Position numbers and translations under genes: made by a program. A stretch of 64,000 nt of DNA from Paenibacillus sp. OV219 (GTDB taxonomy: Bacteria; Bacillota; Bacilli; Paenibacillales; Paenibacillaceae): the NCBI RefSeq assembly GCF_900110075.1, contig NZ_FOCJ01000007.1, positions 327,178 to 391,177 of the forward strand, given 5' to 3'. Shown here in pieces: positions 36,278 through 45,484 of this stretch (within the stretch, counting starts at the first letter, position 1; each line of letters opens with the position of its first letter). The notes below the pieces were generated by a model. The model saw nothing but the letters and a program-made list of their open reading frames with translations. It had not been told where the DNA came from and searched no databases.

Positions 36278-37417
36278 ATGGCTGAACCGTTAAAAGCAAT
36301 GTATGACCTGCCGTTCCTGCGGCAATTCGCGGCGCGCGTCGCCTCCGCGTGGGCACCTTTTGAGCAAGAGGCGTTTATCCGGCTCGTCATGGGAGACGGC
36401 TGGGAGGCGCTTGAGCTGAAGGGCCGAATTCGGCGCATTACGCACGCACTTGGGGCAACTTTGCCTGCATCATACCCGGAGGCACTCGGTGTATTGCTTG
36501 CCATTCATGAGCAGTGCGCAGGCTTCCCGTACTTATTTTTCCCCGATTTCGTAGAGGTGTATGGTCTAGAAGAGCAGCATCACGAGCGTTCGTTGGACGC
36601 GCTTGCGCGCTTCACGGTGCAGTCCTCAGCCGAGTTCGCAATCAGGCCGTTCCTGATGCAAGCGCCAGGGCGCACGCTCGCGCGCATGATGGAATGGGCG
36701 CTGAGCCCGAATGAGCATGTGCGCCGGCTGGCCAGCGAAGGCTGCAGACCGCGCCTGCCGTGGGCGCCGGCTTTGACGATATACAAGAAGGATCCGTCAC
36801 CGATTGTGCCGCTGCTCGAGCTGCTGAAGTGCGATCCGTCGCTGTATGTACGAAAGAGTGTCGCTAATAATTTGAACGATATCGCGAAGGATCATCCAAC
36901 GATTGTGCGAGAAATCGCAAAGCGCTGGAGCGGTCATCACCAGTGGACGGACTGGATCGTCCGTCATGGCTGCCGCACGCTCATTAAAGCGGCGGACCCG
37001 GAAATCATGGCGCTGTTCGGCTATGAGGAGCACAGCGTGGACGCGGAAGGCTTCGTCGAGCACGCAGAGCTGCAGACGCTCTCGCAGGAAGTTCGCATTG
37101 GCGAAGAGAGCGAGCTTCGCTACGAAGTGAAGCTGCGCCAGTCGCAAAGCGCAGAACTGCTGCGTCTTCGCGTGGAGCTTGGCGTCTTCTATGTGAAATC
37201 CGGCGGCAAGGTGTCGGAGAAACGGTTCCTTGTAACCGATAAGAAAGCTGCGCCGGGGACCAGCTTCTCAGGCGCGAAGAAGTTAAGCTGGAAGGAATTA
37301 TCGACACGTAAGCATTATGAGGGGCTACATAGGCTGACGCTTGTGGTGAACGGCCTTGCGGTCGCCGAGACGAACATTCAGTTGTCTGAGTCTGTCATAA
37401 GGAGCGGTGTGGAATGA
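36278..37417 (+). CDS. DNA alkylation repair protein, AlkC-like
   Basis: 379 aa. HEAT-like helical repeats over residues 1-250, with VRRLASEGCRPRLPWA and SLYVRKSVANNLNDIAKD typical of the AlkC/AlkD superfamily of DNA glycosylases that remove N3- and N7-alkylpurines. The C-terminal 110 residues form a separate beta-rich domain (ELRYEVKLRQSQSAELLRLRVEL in parts). GGAAGGAGG site before the ATG. Overlaps the next gene by 4 nt (ATGA). No induction site identified. Confidence 0.75.
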   Translation: MAEPLKAMYDLPFLRQFAARVASAWAPFEQEAFIRLVMGDGWEALELKGRIRRITHALGATLPASYPEALGVLLAIHEQCAGFPYLFFPDFVEVYGLEEQHHERSLDALARFTVQSSAEFAIRPFLMQAPGRTLARMMEWALSPNEHVRRLASEGCRPRLPWAPALTIYKKDPSPIVPLLELLKCDPSLYVRKSVANNLNDIAKDHPTIVREIAKRWSGHHQWTDWIVRHGCRTLIKAADPEIMALFGYEEHSVDAEGFVEHAELQTLSQEVRIGEESELRYEVKLRQSQSAELLRLRVELGVFYVKSGGKVSEKRFLVTDKKAAPGTSFSGAKKLSWKELSTRKHYEGLHRLTLVVNGLAVAETNIQLSESVIRSGVE

Positions 37418-38454
37418 CAATTGGCGCACGAGTTCTGAAGACGGGGCTTGCCGTCGCTCTGGCTGTCTACCTGAGCAATCTGCTCGGCTTTTCATCCCCG
37501 ATCATCGCAGCCGTTGCTTCGATCTTTACCATTCAGCCGTCCATTTCTCGTTCCTGGCAGCAGGTCGTCGATCAGCTCCAAACCAATTTGCTCGGCGCAG
37601 CTGTCGCACTGGCGGCGGTCCGTCTGTTCGGGACGACGCCGATTGCAGTCGGACTTGTTTGTATTCTTGTCATTCTTATAAGCATTAAGCTGCGGATGGA
37701 GAGCACGATAGGTCTTACGCTGGTTACGGTTGTAGCGGTTATGGAAGCGAATCAGGGAGGCTGGACGTTCGCGCTCGACCGCGTCCTCATGGTGCTGACA
37801 GGGATGGCGGCTGCTTTTGCCGTGAACACGCTCATTATTCCGCCGCGTCCGCGCAAGCAGTTCGTTAGCCAAGTTCAGGAGGCCTACAACCAGCTATCTC
37901 TCCTGCTGCGCCTCGCCATCTCGAATGAGATGAAGGAGGATGTGCATCGCAGGGAGAAGGAGAAGCTGGTCGGCATTCTGCGCAAGCTAGATGAGGCGTA
38001 CTTGCTGTTTGAGGAGGAGCGCTCGCTGCTTCCGAAGCGTAAGGTAGCGCGAGCGAGGCAGCTCATTCTGTCCAAGCATCTCATTAAAGCGCTGCACAAA
38101 GGTGTCGATCTGCTTGAAGTCGTAGAGGAGCATTATTTCTCAGCAGCGGATGCAGAGATGTGGGCGAAGCGGTTCGACGCCCAAATCGAGGAGCTGGCGA
38201 AGTATCACGAGCATATCCTGCTCAAGCTTGCCGGCAAAATGAAGCCGTTCGCGACGATTGAGCCTGAGCAGGAGCGGGAGGATCGGCTAATTGAGCAGCT
38301 GACGAATTACCTGCATGAGGAACACGGGCATAACAAGCGCCTTGTATTCGTTGCATCGTCGATGCTGGAGTACGGTTATCATCTACGCCGACTCGACAAA
38401 GTAGCGGATCAGGTACAACAGCGCGAAGGTGCTGCAGAGCTGAGCCTGCAATAA
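37414..38454 (+). CDS. Aromatic acid exporter family (FUSC-like) membrane protein
   Basis: 346 aa. Four or five TM helices in residues 5-145 (VALAVYLSNLLGF, IIAAVASIFTIQPSISRSW, MVLTGMAAAFAVNTLIIPP) followed by a long helical cytoplasmic domain rich in Glu/Lys. This is the ArAE_1/ArAE_1_C arrangement of Gram-positive DUF939-type proteins. Presumed efflux function is inherited from family naming only. Start overlaps the stop of the AlkC-like gene, so translation is probably coupled. Confidence 0.85.
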   Translation: MTIGARVLKTGLAVALAVYLSNLLGFSSPIIAAVASIFTIQPSISRSWQQVVDQLQTNLLGAAVALAAVRLFGTTPIAVGLVCILVILISIKLRMESTIGLTLVTVVAVMEANQGGWTFALDRVLMVLTGMAAAFAVNTLIIPPRPRKQFVSQVQEAYNQLSLLLRLAISNEMKEDVHRREKEKLVGILRKLDEAYLLFEEERSLLPKRKVARARQLILSKHLIKALHKGVDLLEVVEEHYFSAADAEMWAKRFDAQIEELAKYHEHILLKLAGKMKPFATIEPEQEREDRLIEQLTNYLHEEHGHNKRLVFVASSMLEYGYHLRRLDKVADQVQQREGAAELSLQ

Positions 38455-38483
38455 CATTATTAAAGCTGCTGACAAAATGACAA

Positions 38484-38553
38484 AAAACGCCCTTGTATCC
38501 GCGATTGCGAAAGAGCAACTACTGCTCATCGCCGACAGGTACAAGGGCGTTTA
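38484..38553. terminator. Bidirectional terminator
   Basis: AAACGCCCTTGTA pairs with TACAAGGGCGTTT, with an additional internal AGCA..TGCT hairpin, ending the alkC-exporter operon. Confidence 0.82.
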
Positions 38554-38673
38554 TCGTTAACATTATAGAATTTATAAGTTTGCTCCTATTCATTTCTATA
38601 ATGTCTCCGGATTGAAACGCGCTACTACGCCAAAAGGACAGCGACAGCCGTTTCACCTTGAGCGGTTTAGCAA

Positions 38674-38961
38674 TTATTTATCAACATCATCCGGATGTCT
38701 GCGCGGATGCTGCAGATGCGCTTCATGCTGCGTAATTTCCTTCTTCGGCGTAAGCCGCTCATCGGTCTTGCCTTCATGGTGATTATCGAAGTCGAGCTGG
38801 ATGAGCTCCCATTCCGTCGTCCCGATCGATGGGTCAGCGGGGAAGACGTCATTGCGCTTCAGATGCTCTTCACGACCAATCTCGTTCTTATAAACACCAT
38901 CTACCTCAACGGGTTCACCTGACATCGGGTCCATCTGATTATGCCCTAATTGTTCGTTCAT
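38674..38961 (-). CDS. Small hydrophilic protein of unknown function
   Basis: 95 aa from the ATG preceded by CAGGAGGAG; the frame is open 17 codons upstream. Contains MDPMSGEPVEVDGVYKNE (GEPVxxxGVYKNEIGRE pattern), TTEWELIQLDFDNHHEGKTD and HPRRHPDDVDK. No Cys, no TM. It appears to be a conserved small Bacillales-type protein, but I cannot name a family. Confidence 0.6.
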   Translation of the reverse strand: MNEQLGHNQMDPMSGEPVEVDGVYKNEIGREEHLKRNDVFPADPSIGTTEWELIQLDFDNHHEGKTDERLTPKKEITQHEAHLQHPRRHPDDVDK

Positions 38962-39001
38962 CACGTTCTCCTCCTGAAAAGTCTCATCGGTCAGCCGCAG
39001 C

Positions 39002-39145
39002 CTACAGGCCATGCTTAGGAACAGCGGCGCGGTCGGCAGCGGATTGTGCTGCGCTCGCCTCAGCTTTGCTTGCGCCTGTCCGATCGGCTTTCGACTGCGC
39101 CTTGCTCGCTTTCACTTGCAGGTGGGAAGGTTGTTCGCCTGACAT
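39002..39145 (-). CDS. Very small Ala/Lys/Ser-rich protein
   Basis: 47 aa. A perfect AGGAGG lies 7 nt before the ATG at 39145, which decides the start against a much longer open frame. Composition is dominated by Ala, Ser, Lys and Gln (VKASKAQSKADRTGASKAEA), reminiscent of disordered or DNA-coating small proteins such as SASP-like peptides, but no known signature is present. Ends 40 nt before the next gene on the same strand. Confidence 0.6.
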   Translation of the reverse strand: MSGEQPSHLQVKASKAQSKADRTGASKAEASAAQSAADRAAVPKHGL

Positions 39146-39270
39146 ATGGTGGCCTCCTGATCGATAGGTCATAATTATTGAAATGCCTTTCTCAGTGTGC
39201 CACGAGGGAGGTGAAACTATGTAGAATAGGTGAGGATCAAGGCTGTAGCAGCTTGTTGCAGCAGCCGTTA

Positions 39271-39594
39271 TCATTGTGGCGACAGCAGCCGCAGTCCGCA
39301 GGATGGACAATCGACATCTTGATGAGTGACGGGATCGCCGCAGGCGGGACACGGCTCCGTGAAAGGCTGCTTGGCCGCTGCTTGCAAGGCGATGGCTTTC
39401 TCAGCCTGTCGCTCTTCAGGCGTCTCTTTGCTAGCCGCAAGAGACGCAGACCCGCCAAAAAGCGCTTCCACGAACTGCTTTAAATCGGTATGCTTACCGG
39501 AGTCGTCACCGGAGATTCGGATCATGACGATCATCGCCGCAACGAGCGCGCCGGCAACGGCAAGAACAATAGCTGTAGCAATCGTATTCATCAT
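39271..39594 (-). CDS. Membrane-anchored zinc ribbon protein
   Basis: 107 aa. N-terminal TM helix (IATAIVLAVAGALVAAMIVMI), a charged middle part, then a C-terminal CPAC-x10-CPSC zinc ribbon ending in LRLLSPQ. Topology would leave the ribbon cytoplasmic. Function unknown. The same CxxC-x10-CxxC spacing appears in the tail of MscL in this window. Confidence 0.7.
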   Translation of the reverse strand: MMNTIATAIVLAVAGALVAAMIVMIRISGDDSGKHTDLKQFVEALFGGSASLAASKETPEERQAEKAIALQAAAKQPFTEPCPACGDPVTHQDVDCPSCGLRLLSPQ

Positions 39595-39637
39595 GGCAGA
39601 GGTTCCCCATTTCGTTCATTTCACGTTCATTCGCTTA

Positions 39638-40243
39638 TTACTTAAGATGATAGCGCGCCTCCAGCTTCTTGCCGCCCAGCCACATCACAACGAGCAGTAC
39701 GAGGGCAAGAATGATCCGCCAAGGCTGCTCGGTCAGATCGCCGATATCGAAGCTGAGCACCGATACGCTGAGAATCATGACGGCTTTACCGAGCAGAATC
39801 GCGAGGACGAATGAACCGAAGGAGATACGGCTAAGTCCGGAGACGACATTAATGATCGCCGAAGGCGAGAAAGGAAAGCAAGCGAATAGAAACACCGGTG
39901 TGAAGCCGCGTTTCTCAATAAACACGAGCAGCTTCGAGGCGCGCGGAAACTTGCGGCGGATCCAGCCGCTTAGATGGCCTCCGAGCCTGCGCGAGATCCA
40001 GAACAGCAGAAGCGAGCCGCTGCAGACGCCGATCCAGGATAGTAAGGATCCTAGCCACAGCCCATAAATATTAGCGTTGGCAGCGACAAATACGAGCAGC
40101 GGCAGCACCGGCAGGAACGATTCCGCCAAGGGGAGTAGAATGCCCGGCAGCGGGCCATATGCCTTATAGCTCTCAAGCGTCCGCTGTAGATGCTCAAGGT
40201 CTAGATTTTTAAGTGAGTGAATCCAATCTCGAAAATAATCCAT
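39638..40243 (-). CDS. TVP38/TMEM64 family (VTT domain) membrane protein
   Basis: 201 aa, five or six TM helices. Seen: LPLAESFLPVLPLLVFVAANANIYG (as AESFLPVLP and VFVAANANIYG), the GxxxG-type LSWIGVCSGSLLLFWISRRLGG region, and FACFPFSPSAIINVVSGLSRI, the conserved loop of the family. Members are proposed lipid scramblases or membrane-homeostasis proteins. AGGGGAGAG ribosome site. Confidence 0.87.
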   Translation of the reverse strand: MDYFRDWIHSLKNLDLEHLQRTLESYKAYGPLPGILLPLAESFLPVLPLLVFVAANANIYGLWLGSLLSWIGVCSGSLLLFWISRRLGGHLSGWIRRKFPRASKLLVFIEKRGFTPVFLFACFPFSPSAIINVVSGLSRISFGSFVLAILLGKAVMILSVSVLSFDIGDLTEQPWRIILALVLLVVMWLGGKKLEARYHLK

Positions 40244-40290
40244 GCGTTTAACTCTCCCCTAACCTTATCCCAGTAAACCGTATCGTGGCC

Positions 40291-41469
40291 TCATGACACT
40301 TCTTTCTCTCTAAACGCACGGAATGGGAACCAAATATAGAAAAATCCAATAACGGCGTACATAATGCCGCTATACCACAGCACAGCCGACTGACCCTGCC
40401 AAGTAGCAAGCGTACCGCCGATGACAGGCCCGATCATACCGCCAATGCCTTCAACAGTGGAGAAGATGCCCCATCCGAGCCCTTGCTGTTTCGGGGGCAC
40501 ATAGTTGGCGAGCAGCGCATTCCAAGCAGGCAGCAGCGTCGCATACGAAAGGCCGAGCACGCCGGTTAAGACGATGCACTCCCACATCGGCGGTGCGAGC
40601 GAGAGCATGTACAGCGAGACACCAATGAAGACGAAGCCGAGCACAAGAAACCATTTCTTACCGCCAAGGATGTCCGACAAGCGGCCAAGCGGAATGAGAC
40701 CAAGCACCGTGCAGGCGCCTCCTGCCGTCAGAAGCAGCGAATATTGCGCTCCGTTCATGCCAAGCTTGTTCTCGGCGAAGCTAGGCAGGATGGGAACGAG
40801 CATCCCAGCGCCCATCGTCTGCAGCACCATGCCAGGCAGCAGCAGGCGCATATGGCGCAGCCGGTCTTTCAGAATGACGAACTGCTCTCGAAGCGGAAGT
40901 GAGGTTGCTGCGCCTGGCGCCTTGCTGTTGTTAATAAATAGCGAGAGCAGCCAGCAGAGCAGCGCGAACCCGAGGAGCAGATAGTAGGTGAAGGACTTGC
41001 TATAATCGAGCAGCAGGTTGCTGACGATCGGTCCGGCACCGATGCCGATGAACCAGATCGTATAGAGGAAGCCCATTTGCATCGCTCGGCGATCATCCGA
41101 CACTTTCGTTAAGCAGACGATCCAGATTGGCGAAATGCCTACTCCGTATAATGCTGCGGCGACAATGAAGAGCCACGGAACATGTGCGAAAGGGACGAGA
41201 AATATGCCGATGAGCGAGACAAACAAGCCGGTATGTACGACGAAACGAATCGAGAACCGGTCGAGCAAATAACCGATCGCCATCTTCAAAGCGGTATCGG
41301 TTAAGTAGTGGGCGGTTATCGCAATTCCGATAATATCGAGCGATAAACCGAGCATTTTTTCCCCGTAGATGGGCAGGAAGCTGATGAGTGCAGCCCCGCG
41401 CACGAATTCGACGAAGAACAGAATGACGGAGAACAGAATAATTTCGCGTGAGAATAATCGTTTAGGCAT
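40291..41469 (-). CDS. MFS transporter
   Basis: 392 aa from the ATG with AAAGGGGG upstream; an open frame extends 32 codons further. Twelve hydrophobic segments. LDRFSIRFVVHTG after TM2 and LGRLSDILGGKKW after TM8 are the two MFS inter-helix motifs; FVEFVRGAALISFLPIY opens TM1. Resembles drug or sugar efflux permeases of the DHA1 type. Substrate cannot be predicted. Single-gene unit. Confidence 0.88.
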   Translation of the reverse strand: MPKRLFSREIILFSVILFFVEFVRGAALISFLPIYGEKMLGLSLDIIGIAITAHYLTDTALKMAIGYLLDRFSIRFVVHTGLFVSLIGIFLVPFAHVPWLFIVAAALYGVGISPIWIVCLTKVSDDRRAMQMGFLYTIWFIGIGAGPIVSNLLLDYSKSFTYYLLLGFALLCWLLSLFINNSKAPGAATSLPLREQFVILKDRLRHMRLLLPGMVLQTMGAGMLVPILPSFAENKLGMNGAQYSLLLTAGGACTVLGLIPLGRLSDILGGKKWFLVLGFVFIGVSLYMLSLAPPMWECIVLTGVLGLSYATLLPAWNALLANYVPPKQQGLGWGIFSTVEGIGGMIGPVIGGTLATWQGQSAVLWYSGIMYAVIGFFYIWFPFRAFREKEVS

Positions 41470-41685
41470 GTGTCTGAATCCCCCTTTGCATCCATGATTC
41501 GGGAACAACGGGCGGGCTGACTTCTTCATTATATGCAAGCTGGTACAAAAATCCAACCAAGCCATGCAGCCAGCATATTTATCGAAGAGTCATTGTCCCT
41601 CCATTTACGAATCGGATGATCAGTACGTTTCACAAAGTATTATCAGGATTCCCCTAAACACGCCAAAACATTGCAATAAAAAAGC

Positions 41686-41715
41686 CCGTCCACTCCGTTA
41701 GGAGCAGCCGGGCAT
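41686..41715 (-). terminator. Terminator of ilvA
   Basis: GCCCG..ACTCC pairs with GGAG..CGGGC; the A-run on the left is a T-run on the minus strand. Confidence 0.82.
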
Positions 41716-41731
41716 TCGGTATAAGCAAGTA

Positions 41732-43006
41732 TTAGATGAGCAGATTGAACAGGACAGGGTCTTTGTTCAGCTCCACGAAATTGAGGCCTTTCTTGTTCAT
41801 CCGTTCGACGAGCGGTTCATAATCCTGACGGTTCTTCAGCTCAATGCCGACAAGGGCAGGGCCGTTATCCTTATTATGCTTCTTCGTATATTCAAACCGC
41901 GTGATGTCATCGTCCGGTCCAAGCACCTCATCGAGAAACTCGCGAAGGGCGCCAGCACGCTGCGGGAAGCTGACCATAAAATAATGCTTTAGCCCTTCGA
42001 AGACGAGCGAGCGCTCCTTAATTTCTTGCATCCGGTCGACGTCGTTGTTGCCGCCGCTAATGACACAGACGACTGTTTTGCCAGCGATTTGTTCGCGGTA
42101 TAGGTCAAGCGCAGCAATCGGCAGCGAGCCTGCCGGTTCTACCACAATCGCGTTCTCGTTGTACAGATCGAGCATCGCCGTACAAGCTTTGCCTTCCGGC
42201 ACGATAATAATATCGTCGAGCATTTCGCGGCACATGCGGAACGTCAGCTCGCCGACCCGCTTCACTGCGGCTCCGTCGACGAACTTGTCGATCGTATCCA
42301 GCGTCAGCACTTCGCCTGCATCCAGCGACGCTCGCATCGAAGGCGCGCCTTCTGGCTCGATGCCGATAATCTTCGTGCTCGGAGATACAGCCTTCACATA
42401 AGCGGCGACACCTGCAGCAAGACCACCGCCGCCGATCGTGACGAATACGAAGTCTGGTGCGGTATCGACCGCCTCCATAATCTCTTTGCCGATTGTCCCG
42501 TTGCCTGCAATAATCTTCGGATCGTCGAAAGGATGGATGAAGGCGAGATCATCCTTGCGGCTAGCTTTGATTGCCTCATTGAACGCATCGTCGAAGGTGT
42601 CACCTGTCAGGATGATTTCCACATCCGATCCGCCGAAGAACGCCACTTGGGTGACCTTCTGACGCGGCGTCGTGCTCGGCATGTAGATTTTACCAGGAAT
42701 GCCAAGCGTACGACAGGAGTACGCAACGCCTTGCGCGTGGTTGCCTGCGCTTGCGCAGACGACGCCGCGGAGCAGACGCTCCTCTGGCAGCGACTTAATC
42801 AGATGATAAGCGCCGCGCAGCTTGAAGGAGCGAACGACCTGCAGGTCTTCTCGTTTCAGCAGCACATTGCAGCCATAACGCTCCGACAGCACCCGATTCT
42901 GCTGCAGCGGCGTGCGTGCCGCCACTTCTTTTACATGCATTTGCGCCTGTGCGATCTCCGTCAGTCCAACGGTGTGTGTGCCGCTGTAGTCCCATTCATT
43001 AGTCAT
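41732..43006 (-). CDS. ilvA: Threonine ammonia-lyase (threonine deaminase)
   Basis: 424 aa. Converts threonine to 2-oxobutanoate, the first committed step to isoleucine; PLP enzyme. PLP lysine in VRSFKLRGAY, ASAGNHAQGVAY as the phosphate/substrate loop, VTIGGGGLAAG as the glycine-rich PLP-binding loop. C-terminal ACT-like regulatory domain from about 330 (YFMVSFPQRAGALREFL) implies isoleucine feedback. AAAGGAG is 1 nt from an ATG three codons earlier but 10 nt from this one, so I choose 43006. Preceded by a T-box leader. Confidence 0.95.
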   Translation of the reverse strand: MTNEWDYSGTHTVGLTEIAQAQMHVKEVAARTPLQQNRVLSERYGCNVLLKREDLQVVRSFKLRGAYHLIKSLPEERLLRGVVCASAGNHAQGVAYSCRTLGIPGKIYMPSTTPRQKVTQVAFFGGSDVEIILTGDTFDDAFNEAIKASRKDDLAFIHPFDDPKIIAGNGTIGKEIMEAVDTAPDFVFVTIGGGGLAAGVAAYVKAVSPSTKIIGIEPEGAPSMRASLDAGEVLTLDTIDKFVDGAAVKRVGELTFRMCREMLDDIIIVPEGKACTAMLDLYNENAIVVEPAGSLPIAALDLYREQIAGKTVVCVISGGNNDVDRMQEIKERSLVFEGLKHYFMVSFPQRAGALREFLDEVLGPDDDITRFEYTKKHNKDNGPALVGIELKNRQDYEPLVERMNKKGLNFVELNKDPVLFNLLI

Positions 43007-43044
43007 AGCCTTCATGCTCCTTTCATCCTCTCCCTATCACGACC

Positions 43045-43370
43045 TTCGCAAATAAAAAAATCCCGCCCCGAAAGGGACGAGATTCATTCTCGCGTTACCA
43101 CCCTAATTCCGTATGCGCATCACACCTAATGGCTGACTGCTACATAACGGCTCCTTTGTCACGTACGATCATACGTGCTCCGTGTAACGGCGGATTCCGT
43201 CCGTGCTTACAGTTAGTGGTTCGGCACGGATTCTCGGGGAGGATACAGCAAATGCTTGGCAAACGCCGGCTTTCAGCAGGTACCGGCTCTCTGGGGGATG
43301 CCTTCTCGCAAATGCGCGTGTTCCCGTCAGTAGAATTTTCATAATTTCGAATTATTCTTGTTATACTCCC
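43045..43370 (-). promoter_or_regulatory. T-box riboswitch leader of ilvA
   Basis: Minus strand. The T-box AGGGTGGTAACGCG is the complement of 43091-43104. A terminator follows (TCGTCCC paired with GGGGCGGGA, then T-run, 43053-43086). Upstream, AGAGAGCCGG...GCTGAAAGCCGGC forms the distal stem I part. An ATC triplet at 43244-43242 lies where the specifier is expected, fitting sensing of uncharged tRNA-Ile. The specifier assignment is provisional. Confidence 0.87.
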
Positions 43371-43424
43371 CAGAAGGGGCAATTGTCAACGGGTTTGTTC
43401 GTGACATGAATTGGAGGGGTGAAA

Positions 43425-44069
43425 TTGTCATTTCGTCGCAATTATGTGCTGCACATCGAGATCGTTCTTTTCCTCATCTTCTGGGTGCTGCTCGCGATTC
43501 ACCCGAATAGCGTGCTCGACTGGTGGATGGAAAATATATTGAACTTTGTCGCGATCATTGTGCTCGCAATCAGCTATCGCTGGTTTAAATTCAGCAGGCT
43601 GTCTTATACGCTGATTCTTCTGTTGATCGTGCTTCATACGATTGGCGCTCATTATGCGTATCAAGAGACGCCGGTCGATCGGTGGATGAAGTCGCTGTTT
43701 CATTTGAAGCGGAACATGTATGACCGTATCGTCCATTGCGGCTTCGGCCTGCTGCTCAGCTATCCTGCAATTGAGCTGCTCACCCGTGTTGCACGCACGC
43801 GCCGACTATGGGCGTATCTCCTTACGCCGTGGATTCTGCTCGGCTTCGGTGCGCTCTATGAAATCGGGGAGATGTACGTCGTATTCCTCGCGCCAAAGAA
43901 GGAAGGGCAAGATTTTCTCGGGATGCAGGGGGACATATGGGATTCACAGCATGACATGGAGATGACGCTGTATGGGGCAATACTCGCAGTAGTTGTAATC
44001 GTATTATGCAGAAAGCTTTGGAGGAAAAAATCAGATACACCGCTCACCGAAATGGAATATAATGAGTGA
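43425..44069 (+). CDS. DUF2238 (YjdF-type) membrane protein
   Basis: About 214 aa with six TM helices. A GTG at 43419 touches the GGAGG site, so the TTG at 43425 (7-nt spacing) is the better start. Family marks: YDRIVHCGFGLLLSYPAIEL, ALYEIGEMYV and FLGMQGDIWDSQHDM. The family is uncharacterised. The stop overlaps an ATG of the phosphatase frame, and the phosphatase's own start follows after about 30 nt, so they form an operon. Confidence 0.87.
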   Translation: MSFRRNYVLHIEIVLFLIFWVLLAIHPNSVLDWWMENILNFVAIIVLAISYRWFKFSRLSYTLILLLIVLHTIGAHYAYQETPVDRWMKSLFHLKRNMYDRIVHCGFGLLLSYPAIELLTRVARTRRLWAYLLTPWILLGFGALYEIGEMYVVFLAPKKEGQDFLGMQGDIWDSQHDMEMTLYGAILAVVVIVLCRKLWRKKSDTPLTEMEYNE

Positions 44070-44095
44070 AACATTTCATTAATAGGGAGGGGAAG

Positions 44096-44674
44096 TTGGT
44101 GCGAACAAAGCTGATTTTCGTTAGACATGCAGAGTCCACCGGCCCTTTTGTGCCTGAGCTTGACCGGACGCGAGGACTGTCTGAGCGTGGACAAGCCTCC
44201 TTGATCCGTATGGGTGAGATGATGGGTGAAGTGCAGATCGATCATGTCGTCTCCAGTCCATATCAGAGGGCGATGCTTACGGTGCAAGGGCTGGCGGATG
44301 CTCGTGGTCTGCCGGTTGTCTGCTATGACGCGCTTAGGGAACGCCAACTGCATGGTTCCGAATATCCGCTTGCCGGGGAAGAGTTCCACGGGGCGATTCA
44401 GCAGTCCTTCGAGGACAAACACTTCGCGCTGCCAGGGGGAGAGTCGTTCGAGGAGGCCCAACAGCGGGCTCTGCCGGTCATTAAGCAGCTGCTTCGCGAG
44501 CATCAAGGCCAAACCGTTGTCATCGGGACGCATGGCAACATTATGGTCATGCTGCTGAATGCGTTCGATGAACGGTACGATTATACGTTCTGGCGAAGCA
44601 CGACGATGCCAGATTTGTATGAAGCGGAGTTTGAAGGTGAGCAGCTGATGGAGGTGAGAAGGCTATGGAGTTAA
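44096..44674 (+). CDS. Histidine phosphatase family protein
   Basis: 192 aa from TTG (GTG next codon also possible) after GGGAGGGG; an ATG ten codons upstream overlaps the preceding gene and lacks a site. Catalytic core LIFVRHAES with the phospho-His (RHA instead of the usual RHG), SSPYQRAMLTVQG, LRERQLHGSEYP with the acid, and IGTHGNIMV with the second His. Acts on phosphomonoesters; substrate unknown. Overlaps the GNAT gene by 10 nt. Confidence 0.87.
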   Translation: MVRTKLIFVRHAESTGPFVPELDRTRGLSERGQASLIRMGEMMGEVQIDHVVSSPYQRAMLTVQGLADARGLPVVCYDALRERQLHGSEYPLAGEEFHGAIQQSFEDKHFALPGGESFEEAQQRALPVIKQLLREHQGQTVVIGTHGNIMVMLLNAFDERYDYTFWRSTTMPDLYEAEFEGEQLMEVRRLWS

Positions 44675-45084
44675 TCTATCGGGAAATGACGGTTGGCGAT
44701 TACGAGGCCGCTTACTCGCTCTGGACGAAGACCGAAGGGATGGTGCTCAGCAGCGCCGACTCCAAGGAAGAGGTTGAAGCGTATTTGCTGCGTAATCCAG
44801 GCTGCAGCTTCGTTTGCGAGGGGGAAGGCGAGCTGCTAGGCACGATACTAGGCGGTCACGATGGTCGGCGCGGGTTTATCTATCATGTTGCCGTGTCACC
44901 GATTACGCGAGGAAGAGGCGTCGGACAGCGATTGGTGCAGCAATCGCTCGGCAGGCTGCGCGAAGCGGGCATAGCCAAATGCCACCTTTTCGTATTGGAG
45001 GACAATGCAATCGGAGGACGGTTCTGGGCTCGGACGGGCTGGCAGAAGCGGGAAGGGATTTTGCTGTTTTCGAAGGATACATAG
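44665..45084 (+). CDS. GNAT family N-acetyltransferase
   Basis: 139 aa, single GNAT domain. IYHVAVSPITRGRGVGQRL contains the acetyl-CoA-binding R/QxxGxG/A loop, followed by AKCHLFVLEDNAIGGRFWARTGW, quoted in parts: KCHLFVLEDN and FWARTGWQKR. Ribosome site GGAGGTGAG lies inside the end of the phosphatase gene, so the two are translationally coupled. Substrate unknown. Confidence 0.9.
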   Translation: MELIYREMTVGDYEAAYSLWTKTEGMVLSSADSKEEVEAYLLRNPGCSFVCEGEGELLGTILGGHDGRRGFIYHVAVSPITRGRGVGQRLVQQSLGRLREAGIAKCHLFVLEDNAIGGRFWARTGWQKREGILLFSKDT

Positions 45085-45163
45085 GGCTGGTAGGGAGCGA
45101 GAGGGAAGCGAGAGAATTTCTCATTAGCTACTATTCAGTCAAACAATCGAGGAGGAACAGAAA

Positions 45164-45475
45164 ATGGAAAACAACAGCATTCAACATATGGTGATTTTTG
45201 ATTTGAAGCATGCAGCAGGATCGGTGGAGGCCGAGCGGTTTCTAAAGGATGGCGAGCGCCTGCTGACGTCTATCCCAGTCGTGCGTAACTTCCAGGTGTT
45301 CAACCAAGTGAGCGTGAAGAACGACTATCAATATGGTTTCTCCATGGTGTTCGATAGCCAAGCGGATTACGATGCATACAATGCTCACCCGGTTCACGTT
45401 GATTTCGTAGAAGGCCGCTGGGTGCCGGAAGTGGCGCGGTTTTTGGAGATAGATTTTAAGAATTATGGTGCATAG
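45164..45475 (+). CDS. Dabb family (stress-responsive A/B barrel) protein
   Basis: 103 aa. IQHMVIFDLKH at the start and DYDAYNAHPVHVDFVE are the Dabb signature; the fold is a ferredoxin-like dimer. Members bind small molecules or act in aromatic-polyketide-type reactions, but most bacterial ones are uncharacterised. CGAGGAGG ribosome site. Separate from the preceding gene by 79 bp. Confidence 0.85.
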   Translation: MENNSIQHMVIFDLKHAAGSVEAERFLKDGERLLTSIPVVRNFQVFNQVSVKNDYQYGFSMVFDSQADYDAYNAHPVHVDFVEGRWVPEVARFLEIDFKNYGA

Positions 45476-45484
45476 CTTAACTGC

